Origin: Mesorhizobium sp. SOD10
Lineage (GTDB): Bacteria; Pseudomonadota; Alphaproteobacteria; Rhizobiales; Rhizobiaceae
Length of the DNA: 64,000 bases
Reading direction: 5' to 3'
NCBI GenBank assembly: GCA_000824805.1
Contig: CCNA01000008.1
Span: 85,108 to 149,107, forward strand
Positions 9,356-17,671 of this stretch are shown here, in pieces; within the stretch, counting starts at the first letter, position 1; each line of letters opens with the position of its first letter. Position numbers and translations under genes: made by a program. Under the pieces are notes generated by a model, which did not search any database, was not told the DNA's origin, and saw only the letters and a list, made by a program, of their open reading frames with translations.

Positions 9356-10420
9356 TTGGCTCGCATCACATTGAGACAATTGCTCGACCATGCCGCCGAA
9401 CATGGCTATGGCGTGCCTGCCTTCAACATGAACAATATGGAACAGGGGCTCGCCATCATGGAGGCGGCCGAGGAGACCAAGTCGCCGGTCATCCTGCAGG
9501 CCAGCCGCGGCGCGCGCGCCTATGCCAATGACGTGGTGCTGGCCAAGTTGATCGACGCGCTGGTCGAGATCCATCCCGACATCCCGGTCTGCATGCATCT
9601 CGACCACGGCAACAACGAAGCGACCTGCGTCACCGCGATCCAGTATGGCTTCACCTCGGTGATGATGGACGGCTCGCTGAAGGAAGACGGCAAGTCGCCG
9701 GCCGACTATGCCTATAATTCCGGGATCACGCGGCGCGTCGTTGACATGGCGCATTGGGGCGGCGTGTCGGTGGAAGGCGAGATCGGCGTGCTGGGCTCGC
9801 TGGAAAGCGGCGGCGGCGAGCAGGAGGACGGCCACGGCGTCGAAGGCGCGATCAGCCATGACCAGTTGCTGACCGATCCGGTGCAGGCCGAGCAGTTTGT
9901 GCGCGACACCCACGTCGACGCGCTGGCGGTTGCCATGGGCACCAGCCACGGCGCCTACAAATTCTCGCGCAAGCCGGACGGCGCGGTGCTGGCGATGAAT
10001 GTGATCGAGGAGATCCACCGCCGCCTGCCCAACATGCATCTGGTCATGCACGGCTCGTCCTCGGTGCCGGAGGAGTTGCAGGAGATCATCAACAAATATG
10101 GCGGCCAGATGAAGCCGACCTGGGGCGTGCCGGTGGAAGAGATCCAGCGCGGCATCAAGCATGGTGTGCGCAAGATCAACATCGACACCGACAACCGCAT
10201 GGCGCTGACAGGCGCGATCCGCAAGGTGCTGACCGAGAACCCGTCGGAGTTCGATCCGCGCAAATACCTGACGCCGGCAATGGCCGCGATGAAAAAGCTC
10301 TGCAAGGAACGCTTCGAGCAGTTCGGCACCGCCGGCAACGCGCCGAAGATCAAGCCAATCCCGTTGGCGGAGATGGCCAAGCGTTACAAGTCGGGCAGCC
10401 TGGATCCGAAATTCGGCTGA
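9356..10420 (+). CDS. fba: Class II fructose-1,6-bisphosphate aldolase (CbbA type)
   Basis: A 354-residue zinc-dependent aldolase cleaving fructose-1,6-bisphosphate to DHAP and glyceraldehyde-3-phosphate. Visible motifs are CMHLDHGNN (Zn His), [20 protein letters not shown] (Zn His) and [11 protein letters not shown] (phosphate binding). The length and sequence fit the CbbA/long class II group used in glycolysis and the Calvin cycle. The TTG start is preceded by GGGAGA. No other glycolytic or Calvin-cycle gene is adjacent. Confidence 0.92.
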   Translation: MARITLRQLLDHAAEHGYGVPAFNMNNMEQGLAIMEAAEETKSPVILQASRGARAYANDVVLAKLIDALVEIHPDIPVCMHLDHGNNEATCVTAIQYGFTSVMMDGSLKEDGKSPADYAYNSGITRRVVDMAHWGGVSVEGEIGVLGSLESGGGEQEDGHGVEGAISHDQLLTDPVQAEQFVRDTHVDALAVAMGTSHGAYKFSRKPDGAVLAMNVIEEIHRRLPNMHLVMHGSSSVPEELQEIINKYGGQMKPTWGVPVEEIQRGIKHGVRKINIDTDNRMALTGAIRKVLTENPSEFDPRKYLTPAMAAMKKLCKERFEQFGTAGNAPKIKPIPLAEMAKRYKSGSLDPKFG

Positions 10421-10430
10421 GCCGATCAAT

Positions 10431-10459
10431 CCCGCGACCGGCTCGATCCCGGTCGCGGG
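10431..10459 (+). terminator. Hairpin after the aldolase gene
   Basis: An 11-bp perfect stem (CCCGCGACCGG with CCGGTCGCGGG) begins ten bases after the aldolase stop codon. No T tract follows, so it could be a weak terminator or an mRNA 3'-end stabiliser. Confidence 0.5.
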
Positions 10460-10548
10460 GCATTCGCCGCACCGAAACGGGCGGAACTTCAAGCCCACAA
10501 ATTGATTCCTGCTCAGAGACCTTCCGCATCCATCCAGGGGGAGCATTC

Positions 10549-10706
10549 ATGAGCAAGGATCGCGACGACGAAGGCCGGTCTTCTCCGGCCGGCATGCCCG
10601 GCAGGGCGAGATCATCCTGCACACGCGCGCGCAGCGCATCATCTTCATCGCAGGCTTGGTAGGCATCGTGGTGCTGGCGCTGGTGGTCAGCCTCGCTGCC
10701 CATTGA
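10549..10706 (+). pseudogene. Small single-span membrane protein, apparently frameshifted
   Basis: ATG 10549 follows AGGGGGA and encodes a charged start (MSKDRDDEGRSSPAGMPGR). That frame then stops early at 10657. Stepping back one base at about 10605 continues as GEIILHTRAQRIIFIAGLVG and then a hydrophobic helix ending VVSLAAH at TGA 10704. The second frame has no ATG, GTG or TTG of its own with a ribosome site. A lost G in the CAGGGCGAG run, or programmed -1 slippage, would explain it. The intact form would be about 52 residues with one C-terminal membrane helix. Function unknown. Confidence 0.5.
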
Positions 10707-10820
10707 AGGTTGTCGGCCGCGGAAACCCGGTCTTGGACCAAGGAACCATCACCGGCTCCGCCAGTTGAACGTCGCAGACGAAACTGAGGCGCGGCGACCT
10801 TTCAGCGCCCCATCGGGACC

Positions 10821-11546
10821 ATGTTCGAGACGCTTTGCTGCGACATGCCGCTTCACCCGACCTGGCCGGACCTTGTCGGGCGGCTGCTGGTCACACTGCT
10901 GGCAGGCTTTCTCATCGGCTTGAATCGCGAGGCGCGCGGCCATTCCGCCGGGCTGCGCACGACCATCCTGGTCGGTTTGGCGGCCTGCGTGGCCATGGTC
11001 CAGGCAAACATGCTGCTCGACGTATCCGGCAAGACGCCGGATTCCTTCGTGCGCATGGATGTGATGCGCTTCGCGCTCGGCGTGCTCACCGGCGTGGGCT
11101 TCATCGGCGGCGGCGCCATCCTGAGGCGCGGCGATCTCGTCACCGGGGTGACCACCGCCGCCACGATGTGGATCATGACGATGATCGGCCTTGCCTTCGG
11201 CGGCGGCCAGTATGGCCTCGGCGCGATCGCGACAGTGCTGACTTTGGTGACGCTGCAGGTGCTGAAATGGGTCGATCTGAAGATCTCGCGCGACCATAAG
11301 GCCGTCATCTCGGTCTCGTGGCCCAGGAATTCACCGCCGGACCTTCAGGAGATCGTACGCCCGCTCGGCTATGCGGCGCGTTTCGTAGGTATGGAACACG
11401 ACACCGATCGCGATCACTTTGTGTATTCCTTCATGGTTCAATGGAAACAGCCCGACGCGATGTCGCCTTCGACGGACGCGCTGACGCTTGTCGGCGAGCA
11501 CTGCACGGTCGAGCGGTTCGAGGTGATCAGCGAAAAACCGTCCTGA
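10821..11546 (+). CDS. MgtC/SapB family inner-membrane protein
   Basis: A 241-residue protein with an N-terminal MgtC domain of four to five membrane helices. Conserved stretches are LLAGFLIGLNREARG, GLRTTILVGLAACV, GVLTGVGFIGGGAILRRG and VTTAATMW. A soluble C-terminal domain follows from about residue 150. MgtC proteins aid growth at low magnesium and modulate the F-type ATP synthase in some pathogens; this member's role is not known. The ribosome site is weak. It stands alone. Confidence 0.85.
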   Translation: MFETLCCDMPLHPTWPDLVGRLLVTLLAGFLIGLNREARGHSAGLRTTILVGLAACVAMVQANMLLDVSGKTPDSFVRMDVMRFALGVLTGVGFIGGGAILRRGDLVTGVTTAATMWIMTMIGLAFGGGQYGLGAIATVLTLVTLQVLKWVDLKISRDHKAVISVSWPRNSPPDLQEIVRPLGYAARFVGMEHDTDRDHFVYSFMVQWKQPDAMSPSTDALTLVGEHCTVERFEVISEKPS

Positions 11547-11848
11547 GCAACGCCGCACTTTGGCAAACTCTCACTCGGCGGCGCCTGGCGTCCCCGCCTC
11601 GGCCCGGATGAGCTTGATATCGGCGCCCGCGCCCAGGTCCCGATGTCCTCGCGGCGCACGTCGCGTCGATTGATAGCCGTTTGCGAACGCGCTGGTGTAA
11701 CTCGAGCCGTCGCAAAATCGAGACTTTGTCTAATGTTCCGCTGCTCTCCTGACAGTACCGCTCAGCCGAAGCGTTTCCTCATGCGGCTAGCCGGCAACGT
11801 GCTCGATTGCCGCCGGTAATTCCGAGGCAGACCTATCGATCCGGCGTA
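11547..11848. other. Intergenic stretch without a credible gene
   Basis: After the MgtC gene there is no ORF with a ribosome site and family resemblance on either strand. A minus-strand reading ending LGAGADIKLIRAEAGTPGAAE looks faintly protein-like but has no start or recognisable homology, so it may be a gene remnant at most. Confidence 0.4.
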
Positions 11849-11917
11849 TGAACGCCGTTCATTTTTCTCTTGAACGGTGTTCACGATGTGCTATGGTGCC
11901 ACTATGAACGATGTTCA
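11849..11917 (+). promoter_or_regulatory. Promoter with three TGAAC-N3-GTTCA operators
   Basis: Three perfect palindromes of the form TGAAC-N3-GTTCA lie at 11849-11861, 11871-11883 and 11905-11917. A promoter fits between them: -35 TTGAAC (11870-11875) overlaps the second and -10 TATGGT (11892-11897) follows after 16 bases, putting the start site at the third. This is the arrangement expected for repression, most often by a TetR-family protein. No such gene adjoins it. Downstream are a 44-codon ORF and the acyltransferase/ligase fusion. Confidence 0.6.
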
Positions 11918-11985
11918 AGAATGTATCCGACCTGAAACAAGCCTGCACCGAGCCACACTCACCCTGAAACGAAAGGACCATATCG

Positions 11986-12120
11986 ATGATGCTTGCCGAC
12001 AGCCAAGCCCGCAGACAGTCGAGTGCCCGGAAGGCCTGGAGACCGATCATGGACGACAGATTCCATGCACCAAGAACAAGAAACAAATGGATTGGATTGA
12101 ATTGCAGTAACGAAGCTTAA
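11986..12120 (+). CDS. Putative 44-residue basic protein or leader peptide
   Basis: Tandem ATG codons at 11986 and 11989 follow GAAAGGA with eight-base spacing, a good ribosome site. The product begins MMLADSQARRQSSARKAWRP and is rich in Arg, with no family I recognise. It is the first ORF after the operator-bearing promoter and lies 87 bases before the acyltransferase fusion. It could be a small protein, a leader peptide, or the remnant of a larger gene. Confidence 0.4.
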   Translation: MMLADSQARRQSSARKAWRPIMDDRFHAPRTRNKWIGLNCSNEA

Positions 12121-12207
12121 CCGCTTCCCGATAAAAAGGCTCAAACCGCGCAAGTGTCCGCTCAGTCCAATCGGGCTGCCAGCCGGACTTGCCCAATGGA
12201 AATTGCC

Positions 12208-15200
12208 ATGAACACCCATCTGATGATGTCGCGGCGCTTCGCGCCTCTTTTCTGGACGCAATTCCTCTCGGCCTTCAACGACAATTTCCTGAAGAACACG
12301 CTGGTGTTCCTCATCCTGTTCACGCTGGCGAAGGATCAAGCCGCCTCGCTAGTGACGCTGGCCGGCGCGATTTTCATGGCGCCCTTCCTGCTGCTTTCGG
12401 CGCTGGGCGGCGAGATCGCGGACCGCTTCGACAAGGCGCTGATCGCCCGCCGGCTGAAATTCACCGAGATCGCCGCGGCCGCCGTAGCCGTCGCCGGCAT
12501 CGCGCTGTCGTCGATCCCGGTGCTGATGACGGCGCTCTTGATGTTCGGCATCATCTCGGCGCTGTTCGGGCCGATCAAATACGGCATCCTGCCCGATCAC
12601 CTGGAACGCAAGGAACTGCCCAAGGCCAATGCCTGGATCGAGTCGGCGACCTTCGCCGCGATCCTCGGCGGCACCATCGCCGGCGGCGTCGTGTCCGCCG
12701 ACGGCATCGGAGTTGCGGTGTTCGGGCCTATCATGATGGCCTTGGCCGTCGGCTGCTGGCTGGTCAGCCGCTACATCCCCTCCACCGGTTCAGCCGCCCC
12801 CAACCTTGCCATCGACAAGAACATCTTCCGCTCGACATGGCGCCAGGTCGCCGAATTGCGGACCGAGACGCGCATCTGGCGCGCCGGCCTGATGACCTCC
12901 TGGTTCTGGCTGGTCGGCGCCATCGTGCTTTCGATCCTGCCGGCGATGATCAAGGATTCGCTCGGCGGCAACGAGATCGCCGTCACAGCCTATCTCGCGG
13001 TGTTCGCCGTCTCGATCGCCATCGGCTCGGCTATCGCCGCCTGGATGTCGCAGGGCCGCATGGTGCTGCTCCCAGCGCCGGTCGGCACCGCGCTGATGGC
13101 GCTGTTCGGCCTGCATCTTGCCTGGACTATCGGCAGTATGCAGCCTTCGCCCCAAGCCGAGACGCTTGCCGCCTTCTTCGCCGGCCCGAACACCATCCGC
13201 GTCGCCATCGACCTCGCCGGCATGGCGATCGCGGCCGCCTTCCTGGTAGTGCCGACCTTCGCCGCCGTGCAGGCCTGGTCGCCGGAAGCGCGCCGCGCCC
13301 GCGTCGTTGCCGCCGTCAGCATCGTCAATGCCGGCTTCATGACGGTGGGCGGCGCCCTCGTCGCCGCGATCCAGGCCGCCGGCGTCTCCATCGCGGGCAT
13401 CCTGTTCGGCCTCGTCGTCGCCAACGCGATCGCCGCCTGGCTGATGCTGAAATTCCTGCCGACCAACCCCTTCCGCGATTTCGTCTCGATCCTGTTCCGC
13501 GCCTTCCTGCGGCTGGAAGTCGAGGGGCTGGACAATCTCAAGGCGGCCGGCAAGGCGCCGATCCTTGCGCTCAACCATGTCAGCTTCCTCGACGGCCCGC
13601 TGGCGCTGACGCTGACCGACGAGGAGCCGGTCTTCGCCATCGACTACACGATCGCCCAGGCCTGGTGGATGAAGCCGTTCATGAAGCTCGCCCGCGCGCT
13701 GCCGCTCAATCCGGCAAAGCCAATGTCGACCCGTACACTGATCAAGATCGTGCAGGGTGGCGATCCGTTGGTCATCTTCCCGGAAGGCCGCATCACCGTC
13801 ACCGGCGGTCTGATGAAGGTCTATGACGGCGCCGCCATGGTTGCCGACAAGACCGGCTCGATGGTGGTGCCGGTGCGCATCGAGGGGCTGGAAAAGAGCT
13901 ATTTCTCGCGGCTCTCCTCGCAGCATGTGCGCCGCCGCCTGTTCCCGAAGGTCAAGGTGACCATCCTGGAGCCGGTAAAGCTCGAAGTCGCGCAGGAACT
14001 GAAGGGCCGCCAGCGGCGCGCCGCGGCGGGCTCGGCGCTTTACCAGGTAATGTCGGATCTCGTCTTCCGCACCCAGGATATCGGCAAGACGGTGCTTCAG
14101 AAGATCATCGAAACGGCGCACGAGCGCGGCATGAAACAGCTTGCGGTGCAGGATCCGGTCACTGGCTCGCTGAGCTACGGCAAGCTGCTCACCGCCGCCG
14201 CGGTGCTCGGCGAGAAGTTCGAGCATCTCTATGCCGGACAGCAGACGCTGGGCATCATGCTGCCCAACGCCAACGGCTCCTGCGCGACGCTGCTCGGCGT
14301 CATGTCGGCCGGCAAGGTGCCGGCGATGATCAACTTCACCGCGGGCGCCGCCAACATCCTGTCGGCCTGCAAGGCAGCCGAGGTGCGGACCGTGCTGACT
14401 TCCCGCGCTTTCGTCGAGCAGGCAAAGCTCGGCCCGGTGGTGGAGGAGATCGGCCGCTCCATCGACATCGTCTGGCTCGACGATCTGCGCGCCACCATCG
14501 GCCTCAAGGACAAGTTGCTCGGGCTGTTGCGCAAGGTGACGCCGCGGGTGGCGCGCAAGGCGGACGACCCCGCGGCGATCCTGTTCACCTCCGGCTCGGA
14601 AGGAACGCCCAAGGGCGTGGTGCTGACTCACCGCAACATCCTGGCCAATGCCGCCCAAGCCGCCTCACGCATCGACTTCCATTCGGGCGACAAGGTGTTC
14701 AACGTGCTGCCGATCTTCCATTCCTTCGGCATGACGGCGGGCACCGTGCTGCCGCTGATCTCCGGCGTGCCGGTCTATTTCTATCCTTCGCCGCTGCACT
14801 ACCGGATCGTGCCGGAACTGATCTACGGGTCGAACGCGACGATCATCTTCGGCACCGACACATTCCTCTCCGGCTATGCCCGCACGGCGCATCCATACGA
14901 CTTCCGCTCGGTGCGCTACTGCTTCGCCGGCGCTGAACCGGTCAAGGCCGCCACACGCACAACCTATATGGAGAAGTTCGGCTTGCGCATCCTGGAAGGC
15001 TACGGCGTGACCGAGACGGCGCCGGTGATCGCCATCAACACGCCGATGTACAACAAATCGGGCAGCGTCGGCAAAATCATGCCCGGCATGGAATATCGCC
15101 TCGAGCCGGTGCCCGGCGTCGACGAAGGCGGGCGGCTGTTGGTGCGCGGGCCGAACGTCATGGCCGGCTACCTGCGCGCCGAGAATCCGGGGGTGATCGA

Positions 15201-15612
15201 GCCGCTGAAGGACGGCTGGCACGACACCGGCGACGTCGTCACGGTCGACGATGCGGGCTTCATCTCGATCCGCGGCCGCGCCAAGCGTTTCGCCAAGATC
15301 GGCGGCGAGATGGTCTCTCTTGCCGCGGTCGAGGCGTTGGCCGGCGAATTGTGGAAAGGCTCGCTGTCGGCCGTCGCCACGGTGCCGGACGCGCGCAAGG
15401 GCGAGAAGCTGATCCTCATCACCGAAGCGTCCGGCGCCACCCGCGCCGAGTTCCTGGCCTTCGCCAAGGCCAACGGAGCCATGGACCTGATGGTGCCGGC
15501 CGAAGTGCGCGTCGTGCCGAAGGTGCCGGTGCTCGGCTCCGGCAAGCTCGACTTCGCGGGCGTGACCAGGATGGTGCGCGGCGAGGACGAGCTGAAGGTC
15601 AAGGCCGCATGA
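12208..15612 (+). CDS. aas: LplT-PlsC-Aas fusion: lysophospholipid flippase / acyltransferase / acyl-ACP synthetase
   Basis: A 1134-residue protein with three parts. Residues 1-415 form an MFS transporter like LplT (FWTQFLSAFNDNFLKNT at the start), which flips lysophospholipid inward. At about 440-620 is a PlsC-type acyltransferase with NHVSFLDG (HX4D) and FPEGRIT. At about 650-1130 is an AMP-forming acyl-ACP synthetase with TSGSEGTPKG, GYGVTETAP and DGWHDTGD. In E. coli these are two neighbouring genes (lplT, aas). Together they recycle lysophosphatidylethanolamine. ATG 12208 is chosen because the transporter begins there; 12196 and a farther start at 12154 are possible. Confidence 0.9.
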   Translation: MNTHLMMSRRFAPLFWTQFLSAFNDNFLKNTLVFLILFTLAKDQAASLVTLAGAIFMAPFLLLSALGGEIADRFDKALIARRLKFTEIAAAAVAVAGIALSSIPVLMTALLMFGIISALFGPIKYGILPDHLERKELPKANAWIESATFAAILGGTIAGGVVSADGIGVAVFGPIMMALAVGCWLVSRYIPSTGSAAPNLAIDKNIFRSTWRQVAELRTETRIWRAGLMTSWFWLVGAIVLSILPAMIKDSLGGNEIAVTAYLAVFAVSIAIGSAIAAWMSQGRMVLLPAPVGTALMALFGLHLAWTIGSMQPSPQAETLAAFFAGPNTIRVAIDLAGMAIAAAFLVVPTFAAVQAWSPEARRARVVAAVSIVNAGFMTVGGALVAAIQAAGVSIAGILFGLVVANAIAAWLMLKFLPTNPFRDFVSILFRAFLRLEVEGLDNLKAAGKAPILALNHVSFLDGPLALTLTDEEPVFAIDYTIAQAWWMKPFMKLARALPLNPAKPMSTRTLIKIVQGGDPLVIFPEGRITVTGGLMKVYDGAAMVADKTGSMVVPVRIEGLEKSYFSRLSSQHVRRRLFPKVKVTILEPVKLEVAQELKGRQRRAAAGSALYQVMSDLVFRTQDIGKTVLQKIIETAHERGMKQLAVQDPVTGSLSYGKLLTAAAVLGEKFEHLYAGQQTLGIMLPNANGSCATLLGVMSAGKVPAMINFTAGAANILSACKAAEVRTVLTSRAFVEQAKLGPVVEEIGRSIDIVWLDDLRATIGLKDKLLGLLRKVTPRVARKADDPAAILFTSGSEGTPKGVVLTHRNILANAAQAASRIDFHSGDKVFNVLPIFHSFGMTAGTVLPLISGVPVYFYPSPLHYRIVPELIYGSNATIIFGTDTFLSGYARTAHPYDFRSVRYCFAGAEPVKAATRTTYMEKFGLRILEGYGVTETAPVIAINTPMYNKSGSVGKIMPGMEYRLEPVPGVDEGGRLLVRGPNVMAGYLRAENPGVIEPLKDGWHDTGDVVTVDDAGFISIRGRAKRFAKIGGEMVSLAAVEALAGELWKGSLSAVATVPDARKGEKLILITEASGATRAEFLAFAKANGAMDLMVPAEVRVVPKVPVLGSGKLDFAGVTRMVRGEDELKVKAA

Positions 15613-15624
15613 GCGATCGTGCGA

Positions 15625-15650
15625 GCAGGCCGGTGCGAAACACCGGCCTG
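15625..15650. terminator. Hairpin terminator between convergent genes
   Basis: A perfect 10-bp stem CAGGCCGGTG/CACCGGCCTG with a CGAAA loop, followed by TTCGT, lies 14 bases after the acyltransferase-fusion stop and before the end of the opposing DapA-family gene. Confidence 0.75.
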
Positions 15651-15673
15651 TTCGTCCCGGCCGAGATGTCAAT

Positions 15674-16633
15674 TCAGGCCGCGTATCTTGCCATTACCGG
15701 CTGCCTCGACCATTGGGCGTACCAGGTGTCGAACAGCTCGAGCTGCTGCTCGGCATAGCCGCGCTGACTGTCGCTCAGCGCATCCGTCTCATTGAAGTGT
15801 AGCCTGTATTCGGGATTACCCTTCAGCACCATCATGTGCTTGAAATAGAGCACGAGGTCCGGACCCTCGTCGAAAGAGGACAGCACGGCCAGCGCCGCGT
15901 CCAGTTCCTGCGCCAGCCGGCGCGCTTCGGCATCGCCCTTGGCCGCCGCCTGGCTGAGGCTGACCAGATGCAGCACTTCCTTCGGCAGCACATTGCCGAT
16001 GCCGGTGATGGCGCCGGATGCTCCGCAATTGACGAAGCCGTGGAAGACGGCGGTGTCCACGCCGATCATCAGCGCAACGTCGTCCTCGCGGCTGGTGATG
16101 TTTTCCGCCGCGTAGCGCAGATCCGCCGGGCCGCCGAACTCCTTGAAGCCGACGAGATTCGGATGCTCGGCGCGCAGCGCGAAGAAGAGGTCGGCGCGCG
16201 TGGCAAAGCCGTAATAGGGACTGTTGTAGATGACGGCCGGCAGGTCGGGCGCGGCGGCGAGGATCGCCTTGAAGTGATGACGCTGCGCCGTCACCGAGGG
16301 CCCGCGCGACAGAACGCGCGGGATCACCATCAGGCCTCGCGCGCCGACCTTCTGCGCATGGGCGGCGTGCGCGACAGCGCTGGCCGTGTTGACGGCACCT
16401 GTGCCGACGATCACCGGGACGCCGGCCTTCACCAGGCGCTCGACGCCTTCCATACGCTGCGCGTCGGTCAGCAGCGGCCAGTCACCCATCGAGCCGCAAT
16501 AGACGACGGCCGACATGCCGGCAGCGATCAGCTCGCGCCCCTTGCGCACCAGCGCGTCGAAGTCGGGAAGGCGGTCATCGGTGCAAGGCGTCATCAGCGC
16601 CGGCATGCAGCCGGAAAAAACGTTGGCGGTCAT
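15674..16633 (-). CDS. DapA/NAL-family Schiff-base lyase or deaminase
   Basis: A 319-residue TIM-barrel enzyme of the dihydrodipicolinate synthase/N-acetylneuraminate lyase family. The Schiff-base Lys is in VGFKEFGG, the catalytic Tyr region in AVIYNSPYYG, and the substrate loop is CGSMGDWP in place of GTTGE. That loop means it is not a true DapA. It recalls the rhizobial hydroxyproline-pathway deaminase (pyrroline-4-hydroxy-2-carboxylate deaminase), but no other hydroxyproline genes are present, so the substrate is open. Start supported by AAGGAGA. Confidence 0.8.
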   Translation of the reverse strand: MTANVFSGCMPALMTPCTDDRLPDFDALVRKGRELIAAGMSAVVYCGSMGDWPLLTDAQRMEGVERLVKAGVPVIVGTGAVNTASAVAHAAHAQKVGARGLMVIPRVLSRGPSVTAQRHHFKAILAAAPDLPAVIYNSPYYGFATRADLFFALRAEHPNLVGFKEFGGPADLRYAAENITSREDDVALMIGVDTAVFHGFVNCGASGAITGIGNVLPKEVLHLVSLSQAAAKGDAEARRLAQELDAALAVLSSFDEGPDLVLYFKHMMVLKGNPEYRLHFNETDALSDSQRGYAEQQLELFDTWYAQWSRQPVMARYAA

Positions 16634-16813
16634 TTCGATGTCTCCTTGAGGCAGGCGTGCAGGTTGATCAGTTTGGCCCGACGCAGCACCGCTTGCCAAG
16701 CGGATAGTCGAGGCCGACCGCACCCGCAGGCCGAGAAATGCCCGTCATCGCGGCTTCGTCGCATAAGGAGCGTGATCGTCGATGGGACCGGCAGCGTGCC
16801 ATGCGAGAAAACA

Positions 16814-17353
16814 TCAACCTGCCAGCCGAAACGCTCCGCTCTCCAGCGCCGCGACGACCGCTTCCTGCGTTTCAAGCGGATCGAGCCCGTCTGTCGCGAG
16901 CGCATGACGATCCAACTCGCCCAATGCCGCGAACTGCTCGTGCAACGCCCTGATCGGCCCGGGATCGGTCAGCGTGTCGCCGCCACGCCGCCGGCAGCGC
17001 TCGACGGCGATGTCGACGGCTGGGCGCAGGACGACGTAGTGCAAGATCGTGGTGAGCGCCCTGAACGGCGGCAGGAACCAAGGCCCGATGATGCCGTCGA
17101 CGATGACCAAGTAGCCGCCTCCGGCATAGCCGTCCGCGGCATTCGCCAGCACGTCCATCACCACCTCGTTCTGCCGGTGGGCTTCCGGCAGATAGGGCGC
17201 GATCGCGCCGTTCTTGATGAAGTGCCAGAAATCGTCGGCGTGAAGATGGACCTTGGGCGACCCGGGCTGTCGCGCGAGAACCTCGGCCGTAGTGGTTTTC
17301 CCCGAACCGGGCGGGCCGGTCAGGATGAGGATTTCGCCTGCATAATCGATCAT
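16814..17353 (-). CDS. P-loop kinase / AAA-type ATP-binding protein
   Basis: A 179-residue protein with Walker A GPPGSGKTT near residue 11 and a DDFWH motif typical of small-molecule kinases of the gluconate/shikimate/chloramphenicol-phosphotransferase type. RCRRRGGDTLTDPG resembles a lid region. The phosphoryl acceptor is unknown. ATG 17351-17353 directly precedes the P-loop strand. It may be transcribed with the DapA-family gene 180 bases downstream, but no overlap supports this. Confidence 0.72.
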   Translation of the reverse strand: MIDYAGEILILTGPPGSGKTTTAEVLARQPGSPKVHLHADDFWHFIKNGAIAPYLPEAHRQNEVVMDVLANAADGYAGGGYLVIVDGIIGPWFLPPFRALTTILHYVVLRPAVDIAVERCRRRGGDTLTDPGPIRALHEQFAALGELDRHALATDGLDPLETQEAVVAALESGAFRLAG

Positions 17354-17476
17354 GCGCGCGCTGTAACACGGGCCGCGAGAACCTCTCAAGCTCCGTAGGG
17401 GAGAGGGGAAAAGCCTTCAGCCTTCCGCAGACTCCGACTGGATCAGGCTCTCCAGCACGTCGAGCAATCGCTCATG

Positions 17477-17506
17477 AAAAAGGCCGGGCGCAAAAGCGGC
17501 CCGGCC
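17477..17506 (-). terminator. Intrinsic terminator downstream of the dioxygenase gene
   Basis: Read on the minus strand, GGCCGGGC and GCCCGGCC form an 8-bp stem with a nine-base loop, followed at once by TTTTT. It lies 166 bases past the dioxygenase stop. The rest of 17354-17671 is AT-richer, and I see no gene in it. Confidence 0.75.
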
Positions 17507-17671
17507 AAGAATGAAGGTCATAACCTTCAGAGGGGAACATCGCCCGGCGCAATGGGAGGAAAACACCGAGCGATGCCCCTTATTTGGGGCCTGAACCGCG
17601 TATTTTCGACGAACGGAATTCCAAAAAAGATCGAAATCGCGAAAAAATCTCGCTCAATCGTCGGGAAATTG

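Noticed and set aside
12790..14658. A long open frame (622 codons) on the minus strand inside the aas gene
   Set aside because: It is antisense to a well-supported gene, rich in His/Arg/Gly/Asp as expected for a GC3-driven shadow, and has no recognisable domain or ribosome site.
17401..17475. Minus-strand peptide reading ERLLDVLESLIQSESAEG
   Set aside because: It follows an intrinsic terminator, has no in-frame start codon with a ribosome site, and is too short to support.
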